A DNA stretch of 64,000 bases from Hydrogenophaga sp. (GCF_019264445.1 NZ_JAHVAB010000021.1:1-64000); one strand, 5' to 3'. Numbered from the stretch's first letter, positions 9,707 through 18,844 are shown. Made by a program: numbers and translations. Notes: a model not told the origin generated them from the letters alone.

Positions 9707-10669
9707 ATGACCGTATCCCGACGCGATTTCCTTCTCTGGGGCACCGCTGGCTCCACCGCCCTGGCCCTGGGCTCCGCCTGGTCCCAGGCCCCGGCCAACC
9801 TCGGCACCGCCGCCCTGCCGGCCCAGGGCTGGCGCCAGTTCTCGCTGGGCTCGGCCGAGGTGTTTGCGCTCAACGACGGCGTGGTGCGCCGCCCGCTGGG
9901 TGAAGAGTTCGTGCGCAACGCGCCGCTGGAGCAGGTGAAGGCCGTGCTGGCCTCGCAGCAGCTGCCCACCGAATACATCGACGTGCCCTACAACAGCTTC
10001 CTGATGGTGGTGGGCGGCAAGCGCTGGCTGATCGACGCCGGCTTTGCCGACAACGGCCCGGCCAACACCGGCCGCCTGCTGGAGAACCTGCGCGGCGCCG
10101 GCTTCGGCGCGGCCGACATCGACGTGGTGCTGCTCAGCCACCTGCACGGCGACCACGTGAGCGGCCTGCGCCGCAAGGACGGCAGCCTGGTGTTTCCCAA
10201 CGCCACGGTGCTGGTGCCCACGCCCGAATACGACTTCTGGATGGACCCCAAGCGGCTCGAAGCCGCACCGCCCGGCGCGCGCCCCGGCTTCGTGAACGCA
10301 CGCCGCGTGCTCGACAACTACCCGGCCGACAAGCTGCAGCGCTTCACCCCCGGTGACCGCCTGCTCGGCGCCGTGGACAGCATCGCCGCCTTCGGTCACT
10401 CGCCAGGCCACACGCTGTTCACGCTGCGCGGCACGCAGTCGCAGTTCACGTACCTCGCCGATGCGGCGCACTACCCCGCGCTGTTCACGCGCAACCCGGA
10501 CTGGCAGGTGCAGTTCGACATGGACGCCGAAGCGGCCCGCGCTTCACGCCGCGCAGCACTCGCCCGCGCAGCGGCGGACCAGGGCATCGTGGGCGGCTAT
10601 CACTTCCCGTTCCCCGCGTTTGGCCGCATCAAGCCCGAGGGCAACGGCTACGCGTTCCAGACGATGTGA
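9707..10669 (+). CDS. MBL-fold metallohydrolase, exported by Tat signal
   Basis: A 320-residue metallo-beta-lactamase-fold enzyme. The signal peptide has a Tat motif (SRRDFLLWGTAGSTALALG, cleavage near SWSQA). The di-metal motif HLHGDH is at residues 145-150, preceded by LIDAGF. A later HSPGHT supplies the next ligand, and YLADAAHYPALF supplies the bridging Asp and His region. Most members are lactonases or quorum-quenching-like hydrolases, but the substrate is not readable. The ATG at 9707 follows an ACGAGG site 44 bases after the Bug gene, so the two probably form one transcript. Confidence 0.85.
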   Translation: MTVSRRDFLLWGTAGSTALALGSAWSQAPANLGTAALPAQGWRQFSLGSAEVFALNDGVVRRPLGEEFVRNAPLEQVKAVLASQQLPTEYIDVPYNSFLMVVGGKRWLIDAGFADNGPANTGRLLENLRGAGFGAADIDVVLLSHLHGDHVSGLRRKDGSLVFPNATVLVPTPEYDFWMDPKRLEAAPPGARPGFVNARRVLDNYPADKLQRFTPGDRLLGAVDSIAAFGHSPGHTLFTLRGTQSQFTYLADAAHYPALFTRNPDWQVQFDMDAEAARASRRAALARAAADQGIVGGYHFPFPAFGRIKPEGNGYAFQTM

Positions 10670-10693
10670 CGCGGCGGGTGCGCGGTGCCCGAC

Positions 10694-11509
10694 TCAGCGG
10701 GCCGGTGCCACCGCCGCACCCTGGATGTTGTGCCGCTTCAGGGCGGCGGCCACGAAGCCCGTGGCCTTCATTTCTTCGATGTAGCTGCTCAGCCAGGCCT
10801 GCGCGGCGGTGCGGCCCTTGGGCACGCCCATCGACTGTTCGATCACCATGAAACGCCCGGGCAGCAGGCGCACGCCGCCCACGCGCTGCGCGTCCATCTC
10901 CAGCTGCTGCTTCACGCCGGCGGCCACGTCCAGCTTCTCGGCCAGGAACATGTCGGTCACGGCCGGTGAGGTGGGCGCGCGCACCAGCGTGGCGGCCTTG
11001 ATCTCGCGCGTGAGGAACAGGTCGTAGGCGCTGCCGCGCCCCACCACCACGCGCGTGCCGGCGCGGTCCACGTCTTCGTTGCGCCGCAAGGGCGATTCGT
11101 TGCGCACCAGGTAAGAGCCTTCAATCACCACATAGGGCGCGGTGTATTCCATGTCGGCGGCGCGCACCGGGTCGATGGCCACGAAGGCCAGGTCCACCTG
11201 GCCGGCCTTGATGCCTTCCACCACGTTGCCGGCCGAGTTGAACAGCACCAGCTCGATGGGCAGGCCCAGGCGGCGCGCCGCTTCGCGCGCGAGGTCGACC
11301 GACACGCCTTGGGGCTCGCCCGCCGCGTTGCGCGTGGCCAGGATCGGGTTGCCGAAGTTGATGGCCGCGCGCAGCTTGCCGGTGGGCGAGAGCTGCGCCA
11401 CCGCCGCCGCCGACGGCGCCTGGCCGGACGGCGCGGTGGCCGCGCAACCGCCCAGCGCCAGCACGCTGGCGGCACACAGGGTTCGACGGGAGAGGGCCAT
11501 GGGGTTCAT
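10694..11509 (-). CDS. amino-acid-type ABC solute-binding lipoprotein (SBP_bac_3)
   Basis: A 271-residue family 3 binding protein. It has a lipobox LALGGC with Cys22, so it should be a lipoprotein. The mature part shows GKLRAAINFGNPILA, then GVSVDLAREAARRLGLP and GQVDLAFVAIDPVRAADMEYTAPYV, all typical of polar amino-acid binding proteins. It is the last gene of a five-gene minus-strand operon; its ATG lies one base after the Bug gene stop. No ABC permease or ATPase accompanies it, so it may act with a distant transporter. Confidence 0.85.
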   Translation of the reverse strand: MNPMALSRRTLCAASVLALGGCAATAPSGQAPSAAAVAQLSPTGKLRAAINFGNPILATRNAAGEPQGVSVDLAREAARRLGLPIELVLFNSAGNVVEGIKAGQVDLAFVAIDPVRAADMEYTAPYVVIEGSYLVRNESPLRRNEDVDRAGTRVVVGRGSAYDLFLTREIKAATLVRAPTSPAVTDMFLAEKLDVAAGVKQQLEMDAQRVGGVRLLPGRFMVIEQSMGVPKGRTAAQAWLSSYIEEMKATGFVAAALKRHNIQGAAVAPAR

Positions 11510-11510
11510 G

Positions 11511-12485
11511 TCAGTCCACCTTCACGTTGGCGGACTTGACCAGGTTCACCCAGAACTTGTTGTCCTCCACCAGGAACTTGCTGAAGTCGGCCGGCGAGCT
11601 GGAGAGCGACACCTCGGTGCCTTCGCGCGCCAGCGCGGCTTTCACCGAAGGCTGCTCCATGGCCGTGCGCACGGCGTCGTACACCGCCTTGCTCACCGCG
11701 GGCGGCGTGCCGGCGGGCAGGAACATGCCGTACCAGAACTCCAGGTTGTAGTCGGGCAGGCCGGCTTCGCGCATGCCGGGCACATCGGGCACCAGCGGCG
11801 AGCGCTCGCGCGTGCTCACGGCCAGCGTGCGCAGCTTGCCCGCTGTGGCCTGCGGCAGCACCGACGGCGAGGTGCCGAAGGTGAGCTGGGTTTCGCCGGC
11901 CATCACTGAGGTGATGGCGAACGATCCGCCCCGGTAGGGCACGTGCGTCATTTCGGTGCCCGTGAGCAGGCCGAACAGCGCGGCGCCCAGGTGCGGTGCC
12001 GAGCCGTTGCCCGAGGTGGAGTAGTTGAGCTTGCCGGGGTCTTTCTTCGCAGCGGCGATCAGGTCGGGCACCGACTTGATCGGGCTGGCCGGGGTGACCG
12101 CCAGCACCAGCGGTGACGTGGTCATCTTGGTGATGGGCATCAGGTCGCTGGGCTTGTAGGTGAGCTTGGGGTTGAGCGCCGGGTTCACCGAGATCGCACT
12201 GGGGCTGCCGATCAGCATGGTGTAGCCGTCGGGCGCGGCCTTGGCCACGATGTCGGCCGCGATGCTGGAGCCGTTGCCCGGCTTGTTTTCAACGATCACG
12301 GTCTGGCCACCCAGCGCCTTGCTGAAGGCTTCGCTCATGGAGCGCGCCACGTAGTCGGCGGCGCCGCCGGGCGCGAAGCCCACCACGAGGCGGATCGGCT
12401 TGTTGGGGTACGGCGCGGTCTGCGCCCAGCTGGTGGAGGCGAGCGTGCCCAGGGCGAGCGCGAGCATCAGGGGTTTCGTGTTCAT
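11511..12485 (-). CDS. Bug family (TctC-like) periplasmic solute-binding protein
   Basis: A 324-residue Bug protein with a Sec signal peptide ending at TSWAQ. Typical motifs include RLVVGFAPGGAADYVARSM, NYSTSGNGSAPHLGAALFG, THVPYRG and an Asp-containing loop near DVPGMREAGLPDYNLEFWYG. AGGAG stands just before the ATG. It lies between the quinone-oxidoreductase-like gene and the lipoprotein gene in the operon led by the CoA-transferase, so its ligand is probably the acid activated by that enzyme. No TctAB partner is present. Confidence 0.88.
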   Translation of the reverse strand: MNTKPLMLALALGTLASTSWAQTAPYPNKPIRLVVGFAPGGAADYVARSMSEAFSKALGGQTVIVENKPGNGSSIAADIVAKAAPDGYTMLIGSPSAISVNPALNPKLTYKPSDLMPITKMTTSPLVLAVTPASPIKSVPDLIAAAKKDPGKLNYSTSGNGSAPHLGAALFGLLTGTEMTHVPYRGGSFAITSVMAGETQLTFGTSPSVLPQATAGKLRTLAVSTRERSPLVPDVPGMREAGLPDYNLEFWYGMFLPAGTPPAVSKAVYDAVRTAMEQPSVKAALAREGTEVSLSSSPADFSKFLVEDNKFWVNLVKSANVKVD

Positions 12486-12511
12486 GGTTGTCTCCTCTGG
12501 CGGGTTGAAGT

Positions 12512-13501
12512 TCAGGGGTGTCCTGCCGGCATGCGCAGGACGATCTTTCCGATGTGCGCGCCGGCTTCCATGCGCGCCTTGGCTTCCTTGAGCTGTGCGA
12601 AGTCCATCACCTGGTCGATGCGCGGCTCGATGCGCCCTGCGGCCAGCAGCGGCACCACCTCGGCCACGAAACGCGGCACGGCGGCGGCGCGCTGGGCCTT
12701 GGTGCGCAGCTTGTTGGACACGCCGAACAAGGTGAGGCGTTTGGCGTGCAGCGCTTCCAGGTCGATCTCGGCGTGCACCACGCCGTCCACGTAGCCCACG
12801 GTGGCCAGCCGGCCTTCAAAGGCGAGCGCGCGAATGTTTTCCGCGAACACGGTGCCGCCCACGGTGTTGACGATGAGGTTGGCGCCGCGCTCGCCGGTGG
12901 CCTGCTTCACGGCGGGCGCGAAGTCGGCGGCGCGGGTGTGCAGCGCCACGTCCAGCCCCAGCGGCTTGAGCGCTTCGAGCTTCCCGGCCGAGCCCGAGGT
13001 GCCGATCACGTTCGCGCCCAGCGCCTTGGCCAGCTGCAGCGAGGCCACGCCCACGCCCGACGACGCGCCGTTGATGAGCAGCCACTCGCCGGCCTTCAGG
13101 TGGCCCTGCAGCACCAGCATGTCGAACGCCACGAGGAAGGTCAGCGGCACGCTGGCCGCTTGCTCCCACGAGAGGTTGGCCGGCATGTGCATGGCTTCGG
13201 CGGCTTCCATCACGGCGTATTCGGAGAACGCGCCGGGGCAGCGGCCCATGACGCGGTCGCCGATGGCAAAGCCGGTGACGTCTGCGCCCACGGCCACCAC
13301 CTCGCCGGCGCCTTCACCGCCAATGGCTTTCCAGCTGCCGGGCTGGCCATGCAGGCCATGCCCCAGCAGGAATTCGCCCCGGTTGAGCGCGGTGGCGTGC
13401 ATGCGCACGAGCAGCTGGCGGGCGTCGGGCGTGGGCACCGGGCTGTCGCGCAACTCCAGCACCGTGTCGGTGTCGGTCATCTGCATCCAGTAGGACTGCA
13501 T
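12512..13501 (-). CDS. zinc-free MDR alcohol dehydrogenase/quinone oxidoreductase family protein
   Basis: A 329-residue medium-chain reductase of the zeta-crystallin (NADPH:quinone oxidoreductase) group. The catalytic domain has ALNRGEFLLGHG and GGEGAGEVVAVG, without the zinc-ligand cysteines of alcohol dehydrogenases. The Rossmann motif is INGASSGVGVASLQLAKALG. The end RIDQVMDFAQLKEAKARME is typical. It is encoded between the enoyl-CoA hydratase and the Bug gene, and probably reduces an unsaturated acyl or enone intermediate. The substrate is not readable. Confidence 0.85.
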   Translation of the reverse strand: MQSYWMQMTDTDTVLELRDSPVPTPDARQLLVRMHATALNRGEFLLGHGLHGQPGSWKAIGGEGAGEVVAVGADVTGFAIGDRVMGRCPGAFSEYAVMEAAEAMHMPANLSWEQAASVPLTFLVAFDMLVLQGHLKAGEWLLINGASSGVGVASLQLAKALGANVIGTSGSAGKLEALKPLGLDVALHTRAADFAPAVKQATGERGANLIVNTVGGTVFAENIRALAFEGRLATVGYVDGVVHAEIDLEALHAKRLTLFGVSNKLRTKAQRAAAVPRFVAEVVPLLAAGRIEPRIDQVMDFAQLKEAKARMEAGAHIGKIVLRMPAGHP

Positions 13502-13523
13502 GGCTTCGGTTCCTTGGTGAGGT

Positions 13524-14333
13524 TCAGCGGCCGGTGAACACCGGCTTGCGTTTCTGCATGAAGGCGGTGCGGCCTTCGGTGTAGTCGGCGCTCTCGAAGC
13601 AGCCGCGGATGAGCGAGGCGCACAGCGTGTGGTCGAGCTCGGGCGAGGGCTTGAGGATTTCGCGGGTGATGGCCTTGCCGGCCATCACGGTCAGGGGCGC
13701 GTTGTCGGCCATGGCGCTGGCGTATTCGGCCAGCAGCGCGGGCAGCGCGTCGGGCTCGCACACGCGCGAGACGAGGCCGAGCGACTTCGCCTCGGTGGCG
13801 TCGATGCGGCGAGCGGTAAAGAAGAGGTCTTTCGCCGCACCCGGGCCGACCAGGTCCACCAGGTTCTTCATGGCCGAGTAGCGGTAGCCCAGCCCCAGTC
13901 GCGCAGCGGGAATGGAGAACACCGAGTCGGTCGAGGCGATGCGGATGTCGCAGCTGATGGCCACGTTCACACCCCCGCCGATGCAGTAGCCGCGAATGCA
14001 GGCCAGCGTGGGCTTGGGAAAATCGGCAATGCCCATGAGCGTGGTCTCGGCCATCTTCTCGTAATAGGCCACGGCCTCTTTCGCGGCGCGCATGTCTTCG
14101 AACTGCGTGATGTCGGCGCCCGAGACAAAGGCCTTCTCGCCCGCGCCGGAAAACACGACCAGGCGCACGCGGTCGTCGCCCTGCGCCAGCGCGAGCAGCG
14201 GCGGCACGGCTTCCCACATGTCGACCGACAGCGCGTTGTGCCGCGCCGGGTTGTTGAAGCGGATGTGCAGCGTGCGGCCATCGAGCCAGGTCTGCACGCG
14301 CTCGGTGGTGCTGGTGTAAGTGGGTTCGCTCAT
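13524..14333 (-). CDS. enoyl-CoA hydratase/isomerase family protein
   Basis: A 269-residue crotonase-fold protein. The oxyanion-hole segments are AFVSGADITQFEDM and IRGYCIGGGVNVAISCDIR. The region that usually holds the second catalytic glutamate reads SIPAARLGLGYRYSAMKNL, so one acid may be replaced, as in several isomerase or hydrolase branches. Its ATG lies one base after the CoA-transferase stop at 14335, so the two are coupled. It probably acts on the CoA ester made by that enzyme. Confidence 0.87.
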   Translation of the reverse strand: MSEPTYTSTTERVQTWLDGRTLHIRFNNPARHNALSVDMWEAVPPLLALAQGDDRVRLVVFSGAGEKAFVSGADITQFEDMRAAKEAVAYYEKMAETTLMGIADFPKPTLACIRGYCIGGGVNVAISCDIRIASTDSVFSIPAARLGLGYRYSAMKNLVDLVGPGAAKDLFFTARRIDATEAKSLGLVSRVCEPDALPALLAEYASAMADNAPLTVMAGKAITREILKPSPELDHTLCASLIRGCFESADYTEGRTAFMQKRKPVFTGR

Positions 14334-14334
14334 C

Positions 14335-15525
14335 TCAATAGACTCCGGCGGCTTTCATGCGGACGAGGTCGTCGGCGCCCAGGCCGAGTTCGCTCAGGAT
14401 TTCTTCGGTGTGTTCACCCCGGCGCGGCGCGGCGCGGGCAATGGTGCTGGGCGTGCGCTCGAGCTGCATGGGCTGGCCCACCAGGCGCTGCGGGCCCTGC
14501 CATTTCGAGACCACTTCTTTCACCATGCCCAGGTGCTGTACCTGCGGTTCCTCGAGCGCTTCCTTCATGTTGCTGATCAGGCCGCAGGCCACGCCGCCGT
14601 CGTTGAACTGCTGCACCCAGTGCGCGCGGTCGTGCGTGGCCAGCCGGCGGTTGATCTCGGCGTTGAGCGTTTCCCGGTTCACCGAGCGCGAGGGCTTGTC
14701 GTGGTAGCGCTCGTCGGTGATCCACTCGGGCGCGCCCAGGATGTGGCAGAAGCGCTCCCAGATCTTGGAGCCGAACACCGCGATGTTCATGTAGCCGTCG
14801 CGCGCCTTGTAGACGCCGGTGGGAATGCTCGTGGGGTGGAAGTTGCCCGCCTGCGTGGCCACCTCGCCATCGATGAGGTAGCGCGAGGTCTGGAAGTCGA
14901 GCATGTAGATCATGGATTCCAGCAGCGAGGTGTGCAGGAACTGGCCCTTGCCCGAGGCTTCGCGCTCCAGCAGCGCCACCAGGATGCCCTGCGCGGCAAA
15001 GATGCCGGCGCACAGGTCGGCAATGGGAATGCCCACGCGCATGGGGCCGTCGCCCTGCTGCCCGGTCACCGACATCAGGCCGCCCATGCCCTGGGCGATC
15101 TGGTCGAAGCCGGGGCGCGCGGCCAGCGGGCCGGTCTGGCCGAAGCCGGAGATGCTGGCGTAGACCAGGCCGGGATTGGTGGCCGAGAGCGACGCGTAGT
15201 CGATGCCCAGACGGAACTTCACGTCGGGCCGGAAGTTTTCCACCACCACGTCGGCCCCGTCGATCAGGCGCTTGAGCGTGGCAATGCCTTCGTCGGTCTT
15301 GAGGTTGAGCGTGATGGAGCGCTTGTTGCGGTGGGTGTACTGGTAGTCGGAGCCTTCCTGGCCACCGAGCGTGTCGTCGCCGCGCATGCTCTCGGGCATC
15401 TGGACCTGGATGACGTCGGCGCCCCAGTCGGCGAGCTGGCGGCAGGCGGTGGGGCCGGCGCGCACCTGGGTGAGGTCGATCACGCGAAAGCGCTGCAAGG
15501 CGGAGGAAGCGGGCTGGTGAGGCAT
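14335..15525 (-). CDS. family III CoA-transferase (CaiB/BaiF)
   Basis: A 396-residue CoA-transferase that moves CoA between carboxylic acids. The N-terminal region has FRVIDLTQVRAGPTACRQLADWGADV, the usual start of the interlocked fold. The catalytic Asp lies in GFDQIAQGMGGLMSVTGQ, and IPIADLCAGIFAAQGILVAL follows. The C-terminal HTEEILSELGL segment is also typical. It is the first gene of the operon CoA-transferase, enoyl-CoA hydratase, MDR reductase, Bug, lipoprotein, and is divergent from a GntR regulator. A palindrome at 15571 lies in the shared promoter. Confidence 0.9.
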   Translation of the reverse strand: MPHQPASSALQRFRVIDLTQVRAGPTACRQLADWGADVIQVQMPESMRGDDTLGGQEGSDYQYTHRNKRSITLNLKTDEGIATLKRLIDGADVVVENFRPDVKFRLGIDYASLSATNPGLVYASISGFGQTGPLAARPGFDQIAQGMGGLMSVTGQQGDGPMRVGIPIADLCAGIFAAQGILVALLEREASGKGQFLHTSLLESMIYMLDFQTSRYLIDGEVATQAGNFHPTSIPTGVYKARDGYMNIAVFGSKIWERFCHILGAPEWITDERYHDKPSRSVNRETLNAEINRRLATHDRAHWVQQFNDGGVACGLISNMKEALEEPQVQHLGMVKEVVSKWQGPQRLVGQPMQLERTPSTIARAAPRRGEHTEEILSELGLGADDLVRMKAAGVY

Positions 15526-15570
15526 GTGTGGAGGTTCCCTATGACCGCGCCATTGTTGTCACTTGGATTT

Positions 15571-15586
15571 AAAGTGTCAACACTTT
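15571..15586. promoter_or_regulatory. candidate GntR operator
   Basis: AAAGTGTCAACACTTT is a palindrome with 7-bp arms around two bases. An overlapping partner, GTTGTCACTT ending just before it, matches AAGTGTCAAC with one mismatch. It lies between the divergent CoA-transferase (15525) and gntR (15652) starts, the usual place for FadR-family operators. Binding is inferred. Confidence 0.5.
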
Positions 15587-15651
15587 GAAGTTATCGTTAA
15601 CACTAACACGCGCGGCGTCGGCACCTCGCCGGCACCCGCTAGCATTCCCCC

Positions 15652-16332
15652 ATGCCCCACACCCCGACCCCTTCCCGCGCCGCCAACCTGACCGAAGCCA
15701 TGGTCAACGAGGTCAAGCGCCTCATTTACTCGGGCGAAGTCCAGCCGGGCGAACGCCTGAACGAAGCGGCCATTGCACTGCGCATGGGCACCAGCCGGGG
15801 CCCCATTCGCGAGGCCATGAAAGAGCTCGCCGGGCAGGGGCTGGTGACGGCCGTGCCCAACCGCGGCATGTTCGTGCGCCAGCTCTCGGTGCGCGACATG
15901 CTGGAGGTGTACGAGCTGCGCGCGCTGGTGTTCGGCTATGCCGCGGGCCGCGCCTGCGAGCACCTGACCGACGAACACCGCCAGACCTTCGAGCGGCTGC
16001 TCAAGGCGATGGACGAGGCCTGCGAAGCCGACGAGGGCACGCGCTACTACGAGCTCAACCTCGACTTCCACACGCTGATCCTGGAGCTCTCGCGCAACCG
16101 GCGCGCGCAGCAGTCGTACGACGAATACGTGAAGCAGCTGCACATCTTCCGGCGCAAGTACTTCAACGTGCCGGGCAACATGCGCCGCTCCAATGTGGAG
16201 CACCGCGAGATCTTCGAGGCGATCGTGGCGGCCGACGCGCCGCGCGCGCGCCTGGCGGCCGAGCAGCATGTGCTCTCGGGCCGCTCGCGCCTGCTGGCCA
16301 GCTTCGACGACCCGAGCCCCCTGCCCGCCTGA
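15652..16332 (+). CDS. GntR family regulator, FCD (FadR) subgroup
   Basis: A 226-residue regulator. The winged helix covers about residues 10-75: NEVKRLIYSGEVQPGERLNE, then IALRMGTSRGPIREAMKELAGQGLV and PNRGMFVRQLS. The C-terminal FCD ligand domain has the metal-site residues in LDFHTLILELS and VEHREIFEAI. It is divergent from the CoA-transferase operon with a palindrome between, so it most likely represses that operon until a carboxylate effector binds. It is convergent with the MmgE/PrpD gene. Confidence 0.88.
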   Translation: MPHTPTPSRAANLTEAMVNEVKRLIYSGEVQPGERLNEAAIALRMGTSRGPIREAMKELAGQGLVTAVPNRGMFVRQLSVRDMLEVYELRALVFGYAAGRACEHLTDEHRQTFERLLKAMDEACEADEGTRYYELNLDFHTLILELSRNRRAQQSYDEYVKQLHIFRRKYFNVPGNMRRSNVEHREIFEAIVAADAPRARLAAEQHVLSGRSRLLASFDDPSPLPA

Positions 16333-16344
16333 GGCGCTAGCGCT

Positions 16345-17715
16345 TCAGGGGCGGCACAGCGCGGTGAGCGCGCGCACATCGGGCTGGGCGGCCAGCGTCC
16401 AGCAGGCCGCCGTGATGGCGCGCGCCTTGGCCTCACCCAGCACGGGCGCCACGAGCGAGGCGAACTTCGCCTCCAGCTGCGCGTCGGTCAGGGGGTTTTG
16501 CAGCGAGCCGATGGCGTGCTCCACGCGCACCTCGATGCGCTGGCCGTCGCGCAGCACCGCCACCACGTGCACGGCCGCCTCGTCAATCGAATCGTCCACC
16601 GTGGCCTGCACGCGGTTGCGCAGGGCCACGACGTCCGGGTGGGTCACCACCGCGTCGGAAAACTCTTCTTCGGCCGCGCGGCCAAACATCAGACCCACCG
16701 CGCAGCCGTGGTACACGCTGAACTTGCCCTGCAGGCCGTCCTTGGGTTCCTTCTTGCCGGTGAGCTCCAGCACCAGCGAGTGCACGCGCAGCTCGATGCG
16801 CTCCACCTGCTCGGGCCGCACGCCTTTGTCGCGCAGCTGCACGCAGGCGTCGATGCTGGGGTGGATCACGATGCCGCAGGCAAAGGGTTTGTAGGAGTTG
16901 AAGGAGATCTCGAAGCGCTGGGCCAGCTCGTCGGTCACCTCGTGCCAGGCGCGCTTGTCGGACGCCACCTGCACGAAGCCGCGCGGCGCCTCCAGCGCGC
17001 GCGGGCTGGCGGTGAAACCCTGGCTGGCCAGCAGCGCCGACATCAGCCCGGCGCGCGCCGCCCCGCCGGGGTGAAACGGCTTGGTCATGGTGCCGAACTG
17101 CTCGCGCAGGCCCACCGGTTGCGAGGCCGCAATGCCCAGCGCCATGGTGGTCTGCTGTTCGTTCAGCTTGAGCAGGCGCGCGCAGCCGGCGGCCGCGCCC
17201 AGCATGCCGGTGGAGCCGGTGATGTGCCAGCCGCGGTCGTAGTGGTCGGGGTACATCACATTGCCGATGCGGCAGGCCACGTCGATGCCCAGCACCAGCG
17301 CATCGATCACGTCGCGCCCGCTGCTGCCGCGCTGCTCGGCCAGCGCCAGCACCGCAGAGGCCACCGGGCCGGCCGGGTGGATGATGGTCTTGAGGTGGGT
17401 GTCGTCGAAATCGAAGGTGTGCGAGGTGATGCCGTTGACCAGCGCGGCGCTGGCCATGTCCACCCGCTCACTTCGCCCGAGCACGCTGGCCTGCGCCGCC
17501 GGCTGCAGCATCTGCACCGCGGCCACGGCCGCGTCGGCCGCTTCGTGCTGCGCGGCGCCGATGGCACAGCCCAGCCAGTTGTAGAAGGTGCGGTGCGCTT
17601 CGTGCTCCACCGTGTCGCTCCAGCCGCGCGCGGGGTGCTGCGCCACAAAGCGCGCGAGGAGGGCGGTGATGGGCGGGGCGGAGGTGTCGGCAGGGACTTG
17701 GGTGTTGCGGGCCAC
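16345..17715 (-). CDS. MmgE/PrpD family protein
   Basis: A 456-residue member of the MmgE/PrpD family, which includes 2-methylcitrate dehydratase, itaconate-type decarboxylases and other enzymes acting on polycarboxylates. Family features are GCAIGAAQHEAADAAV and the motif HTFDFDDTHLKTIIHPAGPV. RIGNVMYPDHYDRGWHITGSTG and GTMTKPFHPGGAARAG follow, with the His and Lys residues expected at the active site. It lies downstream of a Bug gene on the same strand, with no citrate synthase-like or PrpB gene nearby. A 2-methylcitrate role is therefore not supported; an organic acid taken up through the Bug protein is likelier. Confidence 0.85.
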   Translation of the reverse strand: MARNTQVPADTSAPPITALLARFVAQHPARGWSDTVEHEAHRTFYNWLGCAIGAAQHEAADAAVAAVQMLQPAAQASVLGRSERVDMASAALVNGITSHTFDFDDTHLKTIIHPAGPVASAVLALAEQRGSSGRDVIDALVLGIDVACRIGNVMYPDHYDRGWHITGSTGMLGAAAGCARLLKLNEQQTTMALGIAASQPVGLREQFGTMTKPFHPGGAARAGLMSALLASQGFTASPRALEAPRGFVQVASDKRAWHEVTDELAQRFEISFNSYKPFACGIVIHPSIDACVQLRDKGVRPEQVERIELRVHSLVLELTGKKEPKDGLQGKFSVYHGCAVGLMFGRAAEEEFSDAVVTHPDVVALRNRVQATVDDSIDEAAVHVVAVLRDGQRIEVRVEHAIGSLQNPLTDAQLEAKFASLVAPVLGEAKARAITAACWTLAAQPDVRALTALCRP

Positions 17716-17767
17716 GGGAATGCGTTTCTTTGAAGTTGGGGAAGGAGAAATTCGACGGCTGGAAGGG

Positions 17768-18736
17768 CTATTCGTCCAGGCGGATGTTGCGGGCCTTGGC
17801 CAGCGCGGTCCAGCGCGCCACGTCGGCCTTGATGTACTGGCCGAACTGCTCGGGCGTCATGGGCCAGGGCTCCACCGCCTCGCCCGAGAGCTTCTCGGCC
17901 AGCTCGGGCGCCTTGAGCACCGCGATCTGCGTTTCATTCAGGCGGCGCACGATGTCGGGCGGCATGCCGGCCGGGCCCACCACGCCGTACCACTGCATGG
18001 CGTCAAACCCCTTGAAGCCGACCTCTTCCATGGTGGGCACGTCCTTGAGCTGCGGGCTGCGCTGCCGGCCCGTGACGGCGAGTGCGCGCATGCGGCCCGA
18101 GCGCAGGTGCGGCAGGGCCGCGGCCAGGCCGGGGAAGATCGCCTGTGTCTGCCCGCCCAGCAGGTCGTTGATGGCGGGCGCGATGCCACGGTACGGGATG
18201 TGCAGCAGGAACATGCCGGTTTCCTGCTTGAGCAGCTCCATCGTCAGGTGCGTGAGCGAGCCCTGCCCGGCCGAGCCGTAGCTCAGCTTGCCGGGCTGGC
18301 GCTTGACGTAGTCGATGAACTCCTTGATGTCCCTGGCCGGCACGTTCGCGTTGATCGCGAGCACGTTGGGCGTGGCGCCGATCATGCCGATGGGGGTGAA
18401 GTCGGTCACCGCGTCGTAGTTCACCCGGCGGGTGGCCGGCGTGGTGCCGTGGGTGGCCACGTAGCCCTGCAGCAGCGTGTAGCCATCGGCCGGCGCACGC
18501 GCCGTGAGCTGGCACGCCACCACACCGCCGCCGCCGCTCTGGTTGTCCACCACGAAGCCCTGCCCCAGGGCCTTGCCCCAGCGCTCGGTGACCACGCGCG
18601 CGATCATGTCGCTGCCCCCGCCGGCGGCCACCGGCACGATGTAGCGCATGGCTTTGGCGGGGTACGACTGGGCCAGGGCGAGCTGGGGCACGGCCAGCGT
18701 GGCCCCCGCAGCCTGCAAGAGGTGGCGGCGTTTCAT
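17768..18736 (-). CDS. Bug family (TctC-like) periplasmic solute-binding protein
   Basis: A 322-residue Bug protein. The start at 18736 gives MKRRHLLQAAGATLAVPQL, a twin-arginine-like signal peptide cleaved near ALAQS, and is preceded by AGGAGACAAGCACC. Family motifs are IVPVAAGGGSDMIARVV, SYGSAGQGSLTHLTMELLKQE and HIPYRGIAPAINDLLGGQ. It precedes the MmgE/PrpD gene and is divergent from a LysR gene, which suggests a three-gene regulon for one organic acid. Confidence 0.88.
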   Translation of the reverse strand: MKRRHLLQAAGATLAVPQLALAQSYPAKAMRYIVPVAAGGGSDMIARVVTERWGKALGQGFVVDNQSGGGGVVACQLTARAPADGYTLLQGYVATHGTTPATRRVNYDAVTDFTPIGMIGATPNVLAINANVPARDIKEFIDYVKRQPGKLSYGSAGQGSLTHLTMELLKQETGMFLLHIPYRGIAPAINDLLGGQTQAIFPGLAAALPHLRSGRMRALAVTGRQRSPQLKDVPTMEEVGFKGFDAMQWYGVVGPAGMPPDIVRRLNETQIAVLKAPELAEKLSGEAVEPWPMTPEQFGQYIKADVARWTALAKARNIRLDE

Positions 18737-18793
18737 GGTGCTTGTCTCCTTTGTTGTGGCTGCATGTTGACAGTCGGCCCATCGGCTGTAAAT

Positions 18794-18818
18794 TGCATCT
18801 TTCTGAGGCCTTGATGCA
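18794..18818. promoter_or_regulatory. candidate LysR-type operator
   Basis: The arms TGCATC (18794-18799) and GATGCA (18813-18818) are perfect inverted copies around 13 bases. They lie in the divergent promoter region of the Bug/prpD genes and the lysR gene at 18845. The spacing suits a dyad bound by a LysR dimer. Confidence 0.4.
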
Positions 18819-18844
18819 CTCACTGCAAGAATCACACAGCGCCC

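Noticed and set aside
16332..16360. Small palindrome AGCGCTAGCGCT between convergent gntR and prpD genes
   Set aside because: It is short, has no T-run on either side and could arise by chance in this base composition.
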